Source of the DNA: Lachnospiraceae bacterium
GTDB taxonomy: Bacteria; Bacillota; Clostridia; Lachnospirales; Lachnospiraceae
Assembly: GCA_030825115.1 (NCBI GenBank)
Contig: JAPJQL010000001.1
Coordinates: 232,253 to 296,252, forward strand
Reading direction: 5' to 3'
DNA: 64,000 nucleotides
The notes below the pieces were generated by a model. That model saw nothing but the letters and a program-made list of their open reading frames with translations. It was not told where the DNA came from and did no database searches. Positions 16,769 through 25,039 of the stretch are shown in pieces (the first letter of the stretch is position 1; every line of letters begins with the position of its first letter). A program made the position numbers and the translations under genes.

Positions 16769-17791
16769 CTATTTCGCGTATTTCTGAATATCGTCATAAA
16801 GTTCCTGATAGAAGCCGCCTTTGCCGGTAAACTCCCTGTGCATCGGCTGAACCGCTTCGATAAACGCGGTCTTGTCGATATCGTAGTAGATATTCATGCC
16901 CATCCCTTTTGCCTCTTCGATCGCCTCTTCCATCATGCGGTCATATTGGTTTTTGAAGTTCTCATTGCTCCGGTCCAGACAGTCCACAAGGAAATCCTGC
17001 TGCTCCTTCGTCATCTTATTCCACGCCGCCGTACTGATCACATACACGTCAGGCAGGTACTGATGCTCTGTATAGGTATAGGATTTTGCCACCTCTGCAT
17101 GCTTATCCACGGTAAGCGCAAGCTCCGTGTTCTCACCGCCGTCTACCACGCCCTGCTGCAAAGCCGTATAAGTCTCGCTGGCCGCCATCGGGGTCGGCGA
17201 GCCGCCCATCAGCTCCAACATCTGCATAGAAGTACTGCTGCTCATCGAGCGGATCTTCTTGCCTTTCAGCACCGATGGTTTATCCGCCATGACATCCTCT
17301 TTCAGATAGATGTTCCGCGCGCCGTTGGCATAATATCCGATGACCAAAAAACCATCATCCTCATTCATCCGGAACAGTTCCTTCACTTTTTCGCTCTTCT
17401 CCATCGCATTGTAATAATGGTCTTTGCTGACAAATATATATGGCATGGAGAAGATCGCATAGGCGTCGTTAAACTGCCCGATCGTCTGGGAGCTGACCTT
17501 TGCCATATCCAGCACCCCCGCCTTTACCATTTCTACTACCGATGATTCGGACCCCAGCACGCCGCTCGGATAAATATCGATGCCAAGTTCCTTTGACGGA
17601 TCCTCGGCCGCATACTCCGCCACCTTTGCAATACAGTCCGCAATCTCCGATTCCTTAGACTGGTTATGCGCCATCCGAAGCCGGACGCCGCCGGTATAAT
17701 GGGCGCCCGCGATGGATGTGAAGATGCTTCCTGCCGCAACAACTGCCGCAATCGTGACAACAATCCCAAGCACTTTTTTTGATCGTTTCAT
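16769..17791 (-). CDS. dctP: TRAP transporter substrate-binding protein (DctP)
   Basis: A 340-aa extracytoplasmic binding protein. The N-terminus (MKRSKKVLGIVVTIAAVVAA) is a signal sequence or anchor without a clear lipobox. The mature part shows the DctP features RLRMAHNQSKES, a long KVSSQTIGQFNDAYAIFSMP segment, GYYANGARNIY, and the conserved GGENTELAL. The Arg in the ARNIY segment typically binds a substrate carboxylate. First gene of the TRAP operon; good GGAGAGG site. A uronate substrate is suggested by neighbours. Confidence 0.92.
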   Translation of the reverse strand: MKRSKKVLGIVVTIAAVVAAGSIFTSIAGAHYTGGVRLRMAHNQSKESEIADCIAKVAEYAAEDPSKELGIDIYPSGVLGSESSVVEMVKAGVLDMAKVSSQTIGQFNDAYAIFSMPYIFVSKDHYYNAMEKSEKVKELFRMNEDDGFLVIGYYANGARNIYLKEDVMADKPSVLKGKKIRSMSSSTSMQMLELMGGSPTPMAASETYTALQQGVVDGGENTELALTVDKHAEVAKSYTYTEHQYLPDVYVISTAAWNKMTKEQQDFLVDCLDRSNENFKNQYDRMMEEAIEEAKGMGMNIYYDIDKTAFIEAVQPMHREFTGKGGFYQELYDDIQKYAK

Positions 17792-17937
17792 GTTCTTCCT
17801 CTCCTTGTCTTTTCGTTGCTTTTTTGCGAATTATTATGAATATTACATATTTTTACAGTCTATTTATGTATTTTTATGTAATTTCCATATTTCTTTCTGT
17901 ATTTATTGTAGCAATTCCAAAGAGAAATGTGTTGCGC

Positions 17938-17978
17938 TATCTTGCTGTGATTTTATTTTTTTCAAAATATCTTGCTGT
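17938..17978 (-). promoter_or_regulatory. Direct repeats upstream of dctP (AraC-type operator candidate)
   Basis: The 11-mer TATCTTGCTGT occurs at 17938-17948 and again at 17968-17978, the same orientation, 30 bp apart (about three helical turns). They lie about 150 bp before the dctP start and just upstream of a weak promoter with TACAAT. Spaced direct repeats are typical of AraC-family activator sites; two such regulators are encoded nearby. Confidence 0.5.
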
Positions 17979-18004
17979 CTTATAAGCACATTTGAACAAA
18001 AAAA

Positions 18005-18038
18005 AGAGCTGTACACTAATGATATCGTGAACAGCTCT
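18005..18038 (-). terminator. Terminator of the NSS transporter gene
   Basis: A 12-bp inverted repeat (18005-18016 with 18027-18038, one mismatch) followed by eight T residues on the minus strand, just after the transporter stop. The 17792-18004 stretch beside it is AT-rich leader and promoter DNA of dctP. Confidence 0.85.
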
Positions 18039-18080
18039 CTGCGTCTATATACGCCGCATTATATTTAATAGGGGGTTGCT

Positions 18081-19481
18081 CTACAGACGAACCACACCCA
18101 AAGACTGCATCAGCAGGATAAACAGCAGAACCGGCGCAATATAGCGAACCATCACCACATAGAGCTTCTGTCTGCCAAACCGGCATCCGCCGATCGTCAC
18201 CTCTTCAATGATCACGCCAGGTTTTACTACCCATCCGATCAGAACACAGGTAGATATCGCTACCATCGGCATCAGCAGGCTGTTGCTGAAATAATCCATG
18301 ATATCAAGAATCTGGCCAACCGTTCCGTTTGGAAGAGGCGCATCAAAATAAAACACATTGTATCCCAGACATACCACGATGCCGGCAATCAGCCCAAACA
18401 GGCTCACGCCGATCGTCGCTTTTTTCCGCGCTACGCCAAACTTATCCATCACACTGGACACAACTGCTTCCATGACAGAGACAGACGAGGTCACTGCCGC
18501 AAAAAATACCATCAGGAAAAATACAAGTCCAATCACAACGCCAAAGCTGCCCATCGCTGCAAATATCTTCGGCAGGGACACGAACATCAGCCCCGGACCG
18601 GCAGACATGCCTTCTGTTCCCATAAAGGTATATACAGCCGGGATGATCATCATTCCCGCAAGGAACGCCACCAGCGTATCAAAGAATTCGATCTGGTTTA
18701 CCGCCCTTCCCAGGTTTGCATCTTTTTTCACATAAGAACCATAGGCCACCATGATTCCCATCGCAACACTGATGGAGTAAAACAGCTGGCCCATCGCATC
18801 GGTCATGATACTCAGGAACTTTGCCACCGTCATTCCCGTAAAATCAGGGATGATATAGACACCGAATCCCTGAAGGCCGGTTCTTGTCACTCCGTTGGCA
18901 TCCGTATGGCTAAGGGTCAGGGAAAATACGGAAATTCCGATGATCAGCACCAGAAGCACCGGCATCAGCACCTTCGAATATTTCTCAATCCCATGATTTA
19001 CCCCCTTATATACTACCATCGTGGTAGCTGTCAGGAATACGACAAACCATATGATCGGCTCCCACTGGGCAGTGATAAAGCCGGTAAAATAGCCATCCGC
19101 TACCGTAGCTGCCCCGCCGCCGGTCGCATAGGCAAAGAAGTATTTCAACACCCATCCGCCGATTGTACAGTAATAGGGCAAAATGATGACCGGGACCAGA
19201 CATGCCAGAATCCCGATCCATCCCCAGCCTTTGTGAAGCACTTTGTATGCCGTCAAAGGACTCTGGGCTGTCTTTCGTCCGATTGCAATCTCCGTCGTCA
19301 ACAATGTAAATCCAAATGTCAGGGCCAGTATCACATAGCAGAGCAAAAATACGCCGCCCCCGTCCTTTGCCGCCAGATACGGAAAGCGCCAGATATTTCC
19401 CAGTCCGACAGAACTGCCGGCCGCTGCCAGCACAAATCCCACCGTGCCGGAAAAGTTACTTCGTTTATGATGTTTCTCCAT
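18081..19481 (-). CDS. Sodium-dependent transporter, NSS (SNF) family
   Basis: A 466-aa membrane protein with about eleven hydrophobic segments. The N-terminus (FVLAAAGSSVGLGNIWRFPY) holds the unwound TM1 that binds Na+ and substrate in LeuT-fold neurotransmitter:sodium symporters. Bacterial members take up amino acids such as tyrosine, tryptophan or leucine. It stands alone with its own promoter, a leader hairpin and a terminator. The specific amino acid cannot be told from sequence. Confidence 0.9.
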   Translation of the reverse strand: MEKHHKRSNFSGTVGFVLAAAGSSVGLGNIWRFPYLAAKDGGGVFLLCYVILALTFGFTLLTTEIAIGRKTAQSPLTAYKVLHKGWGWIGILACLVPVIILPYYCTIGGWVLKYFFAYATGGGAATVADGYFTGFITAQWEPIIWFVVFLTATTMVVYKGVNHGIEKYSKVLMPVLLVLIIGISVFSLTLSHTDANGVTRTGLQGFGVYIIPDFTGMTVAKFLSIMTDAMGQLFYSISVAMGIMVAYGSYVKKDANLGRAVNQIEFFDTLVAFLAGMMIIPAVYTFMGTEGMSAGPGLMFVSLPKIFAAMGSFGVVIGLVFFLMVFFAAVTSSVSVMEAVVSSVMDKFGVARKKATIGVSLFGLIAGIVVCLGYNVFYFDAPLPNGTVGQILDIMDYFSNSLLMPMVAISTCVLIGWVVKPGVIIEEVTIGGCRFGRQKLYVVMVRYIAPVLLFILLMQSLGVVRL

Positions 19482-19535
19482 TGGTATCCCCCTAGTTTCT
19501 TTGTAGTATTGCCTATGATAACAGACCCAAAAAAT

Positions 19536-19563
19536 CAGGCTGTCCCGCGATGGTGGCAGCCTG
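19536..19563 (-). promoter_or_regulatory. Leader hairpin with T-run upstream of the NSS transporter
   Basis: On the minus strand CAGGCTG (19557-19563) pairs with CAGCCTG (19536-19542), followed by ATTTTTT. It lies between the predicted promoter and the gene, so could act as an attenuator. The 7-bp stem is modest. Confidence 0.4.
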
Positions 19564-19594
19564 GCTTTGAATACCGAAATATAGTCCGTTTTAT

Positions 19595-19623
19595 ATTATA
19601 GTATGTTATGCAAGATAACGCAA
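19595..19623 (-). promoter_or_regulatory. Promoter of the NSS transporter gene
   Basis: TATAAT at 19595-19600 with TTGCGT at 19618-19623 and 17-bp spacing on the minus strand. Leader of about 105 nt. Confidence 0.5.
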
Positions 19624-19660
19624 GAAGATTTTGTAAACACATTCAGACACATTTAGACGG

Positions 19661-20419
19661 TCACATCCCCGGTCCTGTCCCCGGCACTGCCGTCTCCATC
19701 CTGCCGCTCCCGCCTCCCGGCGAGACGATCCCCGGTCCAGCCTGCATCACGGAACCGCCCTGATTCGGCGCTGTCATGACAGGAGCCGGTTCCACGATTG
19801 GAATCTCTCCCGGTGCTTTTGGCGGATCTTCCGCCAGATTCCCCGGGTATGTGATGACATCCGCCGCTGCTCCTGACGTACTGTCCGGCGCAGGGGCTGC
19901 GCCGCTGTCACTTAAATATTTCTGATAGACAAACGCATCTCTTCCCTCCCAGATCACCCGCATCCAGCCATTTGCAGACCTTCCGGTCACCTTCACCTTC
20001 TGTCCCGGCTTTAAGCTGGTCAATACCTCTGACTTTGTCGTATAGTTAGCGCGGACATTGACATTCGCCGTGGCGTACATCGTCTTCTCAAATGCCTCTA
20101 CCTGATATACCTTCACCGCCTCCGTCTCCCGGACGGCATCCTGCCCGGCCGCCTTCTTCTCGCCTGTCTCTTGTCCGGCGCCCTCTTCCCCGGCAGCTGC
20201 GGCACTTTCTGAAAGACTCTCCTGCGCGCCGGTTTCCGGCTCTGTGGCAGCCGGAGTCTCATCCAGGATCTGGATCTCTGCCTTCCGGCTCTCCTTTTGA
20301 ACCGATGCTTCTGTATTCTCTTTCACCTTTTCTTTCGCCGGTCCGTCTGTTTTGCCTGCACAGGCACACAACATGACTGCCGCGGCAGCCGCGATCAGAA
20401 TTCCACGGTATTTTCTCAT
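19661..20419 (-). CDS. SH3-domain lipoprotein
   Basis: A 252-aa secreted protein. The N-terminus is a lipoprotein signal (RGILIAAAAAVMLCAC, probable lipid Cys in LCAC at about residue 19). A long Glu/Ala-rich, low-complexity linker follows (about 25-105). A bacterial SH3 domain (about 115-170) is recognisable from ATANVNVRANYTTKSEVL and GWMRVIWEGRDAFVYQKYLS. The C-terminal 80 residues are Pro/Gly-rich. Such proteins usually bind cell-wall peptides. GGAGG lies 8 nt before the ATG at 20417-20419; an ATG two codons upstream overlaps that site. Follows larE but with a 90-bp gap containing a possible promoter (TATACT). Confidence 0.8.
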   Translation of the reverse strand: MRKYRGILIAAAAAVMLCACAGKTDGPAKEKVKENTEASVQKESRKAEIQILDETPAATEPETGAQESLSESAAAAGEEGAGQETGEKKAAGQDAVRETEAVKVYQVEAFEKTMYATANVNVRANYTTKSEVLTSLKPGQKVKVTGRSANGWMRVIWEGRDAFVYQKYLSDSGAAPAPDSTSGAAADVITYPGNLAEDPPKAPGEIPIVEPAPVMTAPNQGGSVMQAGPGIVSPGGGSGRMETAVPGTGPGM

Positions 20420-20510
20420 TCGCATCTCCTCCAACTGCATATTATCTGGTTTCAGTATACCAAATACGGAGAAGAAAGTACAGGATTTTATCAGGCATGG
20501 ACCTCTCCGG

Positions 20511-21311
20511 TCATAGATCCATGCTCCCGGAACGGAATCCCTCCAAATCCAATGTGACATACAAAAATCCCATTTTTTTCAGTTTTTCTGTTATCATCTT
20601 GTAATCTTCCAGCACAGTCCCAAACTGGGCCTGATCCACCTCGATCCGTGCCACGGTCCCATGCAGGCGGAGGCGTACGTTTCCCGGTATCAGAGTCTTT
20701 AAAAACTCCTCTCCCGCTGCAACCCGGTCCAAAACCTCATAATCGATTTCCGTATCATAAGGAAGCCTGGTCGCCATGCAGGGAGTCGATGGCCTGCCTG
20801 CTACAGAGATCCCGTATTCGGATGCCAGCGCCTTTACCTGATCCTTGGTGATATGAAGCTCTGCCAGAGGACTGATAATGCCAAGTTCCCTCAACGCCTG
20901 GATTCCGGGTCGGTAGACGTGCAGATCGTCTTCATTGGTCCCGTCCAGAATACAAAAAATTCCTTCTTTCGCCGCAAATCTTTTTAATTCCTGAAACAGA
21001 TGACGTTTACAGAGATAACAGCGGTTCACGGGGTTGTGCCGGATTTTCTCCTGCTCCAGTTCATCCACGGTGATCACCTTATGGATTCCTCCCAGTTCTT
21101 TTGCCACCCGGCCCGCGATTTCCAGATCGCAGGGCGGGTGCAGCCTGGTGTCAAAAGTCACCGCATAGACCCGTTTCCCCGTCTTTGCTGACATATCTGA
21201 CAATATCTTTAAAAGCAGACTGGAATCCACACCGCCGGAAAATGCCAGGCACACATCCTCTCTGCAGATTTCTGACAGCCGTTCCTCAAGCTGAAGCCTG
21301 ATCTGATCCAA
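20511..21311 (-). CDS. larE: ATP-dependent sulfur transferase of nickel-pincer cofactor synthesis
   Basis: A 266-aa PP-loop enzyme. The ATP-binding SGGVDSSLLL motif is at about residues 25-34. LarE adds sulfur to the dicarboxylated nicotinate nucleotide made by LarB. Three cysteines in RCYLC and STPCMATRLP are placed as in LarE proteins reported to carry an iron-sulfur cluster, unlike the single sacrificial Cys form; that reading is an inference. The start is a TTG directly after the larC stop, with GGGGGAG seven bases upstream. Last gene of the nik-lar run. Confidence 0.92.
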   Translation of the reverse strand: MDQIRLQLEERLSEICREDVCLAFSGGVDSSLLLKILSDMSAKTGKRVYAVTFDTRLHPPCDLEIAGRVAKELGGIHKVITVDELEQEKIRHNPVNRCYLCKRHLFQELKRFAAKEGIFCILDGTNEDDLHVYRPGIQALRELGIISPLAELHITKDQVKALASEYGISVAGRPSTPCMATRLPYDTEIDYEVLDRVAAGEEFLKTLIPGNVRLRLHGTVARIEVDQAQFGTVLEDYKMITEKLKKMGFLYVTLDLEGFRSGSMDL

Positions 21312-22652
21312 TCATTCTCCCCCTTTCTCTGCCGCCCTGCGGACCTCATAATATGCTGTCTGGAAATCGATATCGTGCGCCCTGCACAGAGCTTTCACAT
21401 CCTCGTATTCCGGATAATAGAACACTCTTTCTTGGTACGTGCACACCTTGACCTGCGCTTCTCCAAACTCAGTCTTTACCGTCCTTTTTTCCCGGACAAG
21501 CACCGTCCGTTCCACCGGATACCGGCGGACGCCAATCGTGGTCGTATGAACCAGGATCATCTCTTCCAGACGCTTCGCATCACCTTCCCTGCAAAGGACA
21601 GACAGCTGGTATGCCGGTCGGTTTTTTTTCATGAAAACAGGCGTATACCAGACATCTGCCGCCCCTGCCTCTAACAGCAGTTCCATCACAAACCCCAGAT
21701 TTTCCCCGGTACAGTCATCGATATTGGATTCCATCACCCACATCTTGTCCCCATCTCCACACGCCTGATCCGTGGGCTCATGCGCGGACTCCGGTTCGCT
21801 CTCCGGCGCAGTCTCAGATCCGGTCTCAAGCAGCATGGCCCGGAGGACATTCGCCTGTCTGAACTCCTTATTTCCTGCACCCATGCCGATTTTCAGCAGG
21901 CGGCAGGAATCCGGAACCTGATCCCCGGAAGACAGCGCTGCTGCGATAGCCGCTCCCGTAGGAGTCACCATCTCTCCGTCGTTATCCGTGAAACGCATCT
22001 TCAATCCATAAGCCGCCACAATATTGGCAGTCGCCGGAACAGGAACAGGAAGAACGCCGTGCTGGCAGTGGACATGGCCATGGCCTTCTGCCAACGGTGA
22101 CACGATCACCTCCTCCACGTTCAGATTGTCAATGCAGATGGCGACGCTGATGATATCTACGATCGAATCAATCGCTCCAACCTCATGAAAATGAACCTGA
22201 TCGATGGGAAGTCCGTGGGCCTTTGACTCCGCTTCCGCCACGATCATGAACATCTTTCGCGCCAGCTCCTTCACATGATCGTTGGAGTCCAGGCGGTCTA
22301 TGATCTGATACACATCAAAGATATTCCGGTGAGCATGGCTGTGACCATGATGGTCTTCATGGCTATGGCTGTTTCCCTCCTCATGGCTATGACTATGATC
22401 ATGGCTGTGCCCGTGCTCTTCCTCATGGCTATGGCTGTGTCCATGGCCGTGCTCTTCCAGATGGACATCAAAATCATATGCATCCAGCCCGCAGGTCACC
22501 TTCCTTCCAAAATGCAGATGATACCCGCCAACGCCCAGGCTCTCAAGGCCGTGTTCCAGCACAGAACGGTCCGCCCCAAGGTCCAAAAGCGCGCCGACTG
22601 TCATATCTCCGCTGATTCCCGAGTTACATTCCAGATACAGTATTTTCTTCAT
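21312..22652 (-). CDS. larC: Nickel insertion protein of nickel-pincer cofactor synthesis
   Basis: A 446-aa LarC in one uninterrupted frame. LarC inserts nickel into the pyridinium-thioacid precursor in a CTP-dependent reaction. The N-terminus (LYLECNSGISGDMTVGALLD) and the MWVMESNIDDCTGENLGFVM segment are family hallmarks. Residues about 68-111 form a His-rich insert with many HSH and HGH repeats, probably a metal store. In Lactiplantibacillus plantarum larC is split by a frameshift; here it is not. It lies one base after larB and directly before larE. Confidence 0.94.
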   Translation of the reverse strand: MKKILYLECNSGISGDMTVGALLDLGADRSVLEHGLESLGVGGYHLHFGRKVTCGLDAYDFDVHLEEHGHGHSHSHEEEHGHSHDHSHSHEEGNSHSHEDHHGHSHAHRNIFDVYQIIDRLDSNDHVKELARKMFMIVAEAESKAHGLPIDQVHFHEVGAIDSIVDIISVAICIDNLNVEEVIVSPLAEGHGHVHCQHGVLPVPVPATANIVAAYGLKMRFTDNDGEMVTPTGAAIAAALSSGDQVPDSCRLLKIGMGAGNKEFRQANVLRAMLLETGSETAPESEPESAHEPTDQACGDGDKMWVMESNIDDCTGENLGFVMELLLEAGAADVWYTPVFMKKNRPAYQLSVLCREGDAKRLEEMILVHTTTIGVRRYPVERTVLVREKRTVKTEFGEAQVKVCTYQERVFYYPEYEDVKALCRAHDIDFQTAYYEVRRAAEKGGE

Positions 22653-22653
22653 T

Positions 22654-23397
22654 TTATCTCACCGCCAATCGATTTATTTGTGTTGCCAGATATCCGGCTC
22701 CATACCCATTGTCAATATTTACTACAGAAATTCCGTTCGCACAGGAGTTGAGCATCGTCAGCAATGCCGACAGCCCGTGAAAGCTGGCGCCATATCCTAC
22801 CGACGTCGGAACCGCGATCACCGGGCAGTCCACCAGACCTGCCACCACAGTGCCAAGCGCCCCCTCCATCCCGGCGGCCGCCACGATGCAGTTAGCCTTC
22901 ATCAGCCTGTCCCGCTGGGACAACAGACGGTGGATTCCCGCGACTCCCACATCATAGATCCGGTCCACCTGACAGCCAAAATACTCTGCCGTCTGTGCAG
23001 CCTCCTCCGCCACAGGGATATCTGCCGTGCCTCCGGTGCACACCGCCACACAGCCTGATCTGACTTTTCCCGGACGCTCCACCTTCAGGATTCCCGAAAC
23101 CGGATCATACGTCACCTCCGGGACGACGGCCTGCACAAGCTCTGCCTGCGCCTTCGAAGCCCTGGTCCCCAGCACCTCACCGTCCCGCTTATAAAAAGTC
23201 TGATATATGTTCACCAGATATTCATCCGGTTTTCCCTGGCAGAACACGGTTTCTCCAAAACCGGACCGCAGCTTTCTGTGGTGGTCCAGCTTCGCATACC
23301 CCAAATCCTCATAGGGCAAGTCGCGAAGCAGCCCCTCTGCCTCTTCCACCTTCATTGCGCCGGACTGCACCTGTTCCAGCATCTGCCTTACATCCAT
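22654..23397 (-). CDS. larB: Pyridinium-3,5-biscarboxylic acid mononucleotide synthase
   Basis: A 247-aa protein of the LarB family, related at its C-terminus to the PurE fold. LarB carboxylates and hydrolyses NaAD in the first step of nickel-pincer cofactor synthesis. Visible features are YDVGVAGIHRLLSQRDRL, CIVAAAGMEGALGTVVAGLV and IAVPTSVGYGASFHGLSALL. The ATG at 23395-23397 follows AGGAGG by six bases; the longer frame overlaps the upstream ATPase gene. Part of the nik-lar operon. Confidence 0.93.
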   Translation of the reverse strand: MDVRQMLEQVQSGAMKVEEAEGLLRDLPYEDLGYAKLDHHRKLRSGFGETVFCQGKPDEYLVNIYQTFYKRDGEVLGTRASKAQAELVQAVVPEVTYDPVSGILKVERPGKVRSGCVAVCTGGTADIPVAEEAAQTAEYFGCQVDRIYDVGVAGIHRLLSQRDRLMKANCIVAAAGMEGALGTVVAGLVDCPVIAVPTSVGYGASFHGLSALLTMLNSCANGISVVNIDNGYGAGYLATQINRLAVR

Positions 23398-23398
23398 C

Positions 23399-24037
23399 TT
23401 AAGCCTCCTGAAATTTATGTTCTTGTTTTCCCTGCGTATCCAAATCAAGCCTTCTCGTACACACTTCCTTTAAAAGCCCCTCAGAATGGCTCACCACAAG
23501 CAGCCCGATCTGACGGCTCTCAACCTCCCTGACCAGAAAATTCCATATCTGGCTCTGTGTGATCAGATCCAGCATCGTACTGATTTCATCTGCCAGCAAA
23601 AATCTGGTCCGCTCGCCCAAGGCACGGGCAATGCAAAAGCGCTGCAGTTCCCCGCCCGAAAGTTCAGAAGGAAACCGGTTCAGCCAGTCTTTTTCAATCC
23701 CAAGCCCGTCGATGATCCGCTGTTCCACCCGGTCGCCTTCCCGAAGGACCTCCCGCATCCGAAGCCTTGGATTCACAGACAGTTCGGGATGCTGCCATAT
23801 CATCTGGACCGGGCAGTACCCCCGGTAGTCTCCAATCGGCCTTCCATCGACATACACCGTTCCCTCATCTGGTTTTTCATAACCTGCCAGGATCTTACAG
23901 CAGGTTGTCTTTCCAAATCCGCTGGGAGCCGTAAGCCCCAGCCGTTCCTTCTGATCCAGATAAAAACTGACATGATTTAAAATCTGTCTGTTCCCATTGT
24001 GATACCGGAACGAAAGATTTTCTGCTTCCAGACGCAT
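23399..24037 (-). CDS. Nickel/peptide-type ABC transporter ATP-binding protein
   Basis: A 212-aa ABC ATPase, the shorter of two in this operon (NikE-like). Walker A is GFGKTTCC preceded by TAPS, a variant of the usual GxxGxGKST; the signature is LSGGELQRFCIARAL; Walker B is RFLLADEIS. It is short for the family, lacking the C-terminal oligopeptide/nickel domain. The ATG at 24035-24037 has GGAGG eight bases upstream. One base separates its stop from the larB start, so transport and cofactor synthesis are translationally linked. Confidence 0.88.
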   Translation of the reverse strand: MRLEAENLSFRYHNGNRQILNHVSFYLDQKERLGLTAPSGFGKTTCCKILAGYEKPDEGTVYVDGRPIGDYRGYCPVQMIWQHPELSVNPRLRMREVLREGDRVEQRIIDGLGIEKDWLNRFPSELSGGELQRFCIARALGERTRFLLADEISTMLDLITQSQIWNFLVREVESRQIGLLVVSHSEGLLKEVCTRRLDLDTQGKQEHKFQEA

Positions 24038-24058
24038 TGCGCTCACCTCCTGTCCTTC

Positions 24059-24988
24059 CTACTGCGCCATCCGGCATCTCACCCAGCCGCCCCGCAGCGG
24101 TCTGTACTCACTCCCACCGGCACATGCCGCCTCATATTCCGGACATCTCGGACCATAGGGGCAGCCTTTGGGCATCTCCTTCACATAAGGCTGTACTCCC
24201 TTTTCCGACTGAAATCCATGCTGGGGCATAGCCCGGTACAGAGCTTTCGTATACGGATGACGCAGACGGGACTCTTCCTCAAAATCCGTGACAGACGCCT
24301 CTTCTACATTAGTTCCTGCATAAAATACCACAATCCGGTCCGCGACTTCCAGCGCCAGTTCCAGATCATGGGTGATCAGCAAAACGCCGGCTCCTTCATC
24401 CGCAATCTCCCGAAAATGGGACAGCACCCGTTTTGCCGCCTCCATATGAAGCCCCGGTGTCGGCTCATCCGCGATCACCAGCCCCGGCCGCTCCATCACA
24501 GCGGTAGAGATCAGGACTCTTCTCGCCATACCGCCGGACAGTTCAAAGGGATACAGCTGCTCCGTATCTTTCTCCAGCCCATAACGTCCAAGAACCTGAC
24601 GGCACTGCTTATAACTCTCCTCATCCCTTTTTCCCATTCTGATCTGGGGCCCTATCTTCATCAGCGGGTCCAGATAGGAAACACTCTGGGGCACCAGGAC
24701 CAGCTCCCTTCCCCTCAGCTCTTTCAGGCGCTTTTCGGTAAGCAGCTCTCCGCCGTAGAAAATCTCCCCGCCCATAGAAGCGTTATAGGGAAGGATTCCC
24801 AGCACCGCGTGTGCCAGAAGGCTCTTGCCCGAGCCGCTGGAGCCCACCACGGCCACCATCTCCCCCGCCTTCACCGACAGGCTCAAATCCCGGATGACCG
24901 GAAGCTCTGTTTTGTGCCACCCCCGCTCATATTGGGTAAATGTCACCGACAGATGGCTGACCGACAGCACCGTCTTCTTTTCTTCCAT
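24059..24988 (-). CDS. Nickel/peptide-type ABC transporter ATP-binding protein
   Basis: A 309-aa ABC ATPase (NikD/OppD-like). Walker A is GSSGSGKSLL, the signature is ELSGGMARRVLIS, and Walker B is GLVIADEPT. The C-terminus carries the Cys-rich oligopeptide/nickel ATPase tail (CPYGPRCPEYEAAC), which may hold an iron-sulfur cluster or metal. The ATG at 24986-24988 follows AGGAGG. In the nik-lar operon between the permeases and the second ATPase. Confidence 0.9.
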   Translation of the reverse strand: MEEKKTVLSVSHLSVTFTQYERGWHKTELPVIRDLSLSVKAGEMVAVVGSSGSGKSLLAHAVLGILPYNASMGGEIFYGGELLTEKRLKELRGRELVLVPQSVSYLDPLMKIGPQIRMGKRDEESYKQCRQVLGRYGLEKDTEQLYPFELSGGMARRVLISTAVMERPGLVIADEPTPGLHMEAAKRVLSHFREIADEGAGVLLITHDLELALEVADRIVVFYAGTNVEEASVTDFEEESRLRHPYTKALYRAMPQHGFQSEKGVQPYVKEMPKGCPYGPRCPEYEAACAGGSEYRPLRGGWVRCRMAQ

Positions 24989-25039
24989 CCTCTTACCTCC
25001 TGCTTCTGTTTCCTGCACGGTCCATGCGGCAGTCTTTTT

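Noticed and set aside
21312..22652. Frameshifted larC1/larC2
   Set aside because: The frame is continuous over 446 codons; unlike Lactiplantibacillus plantarum there is no shift.
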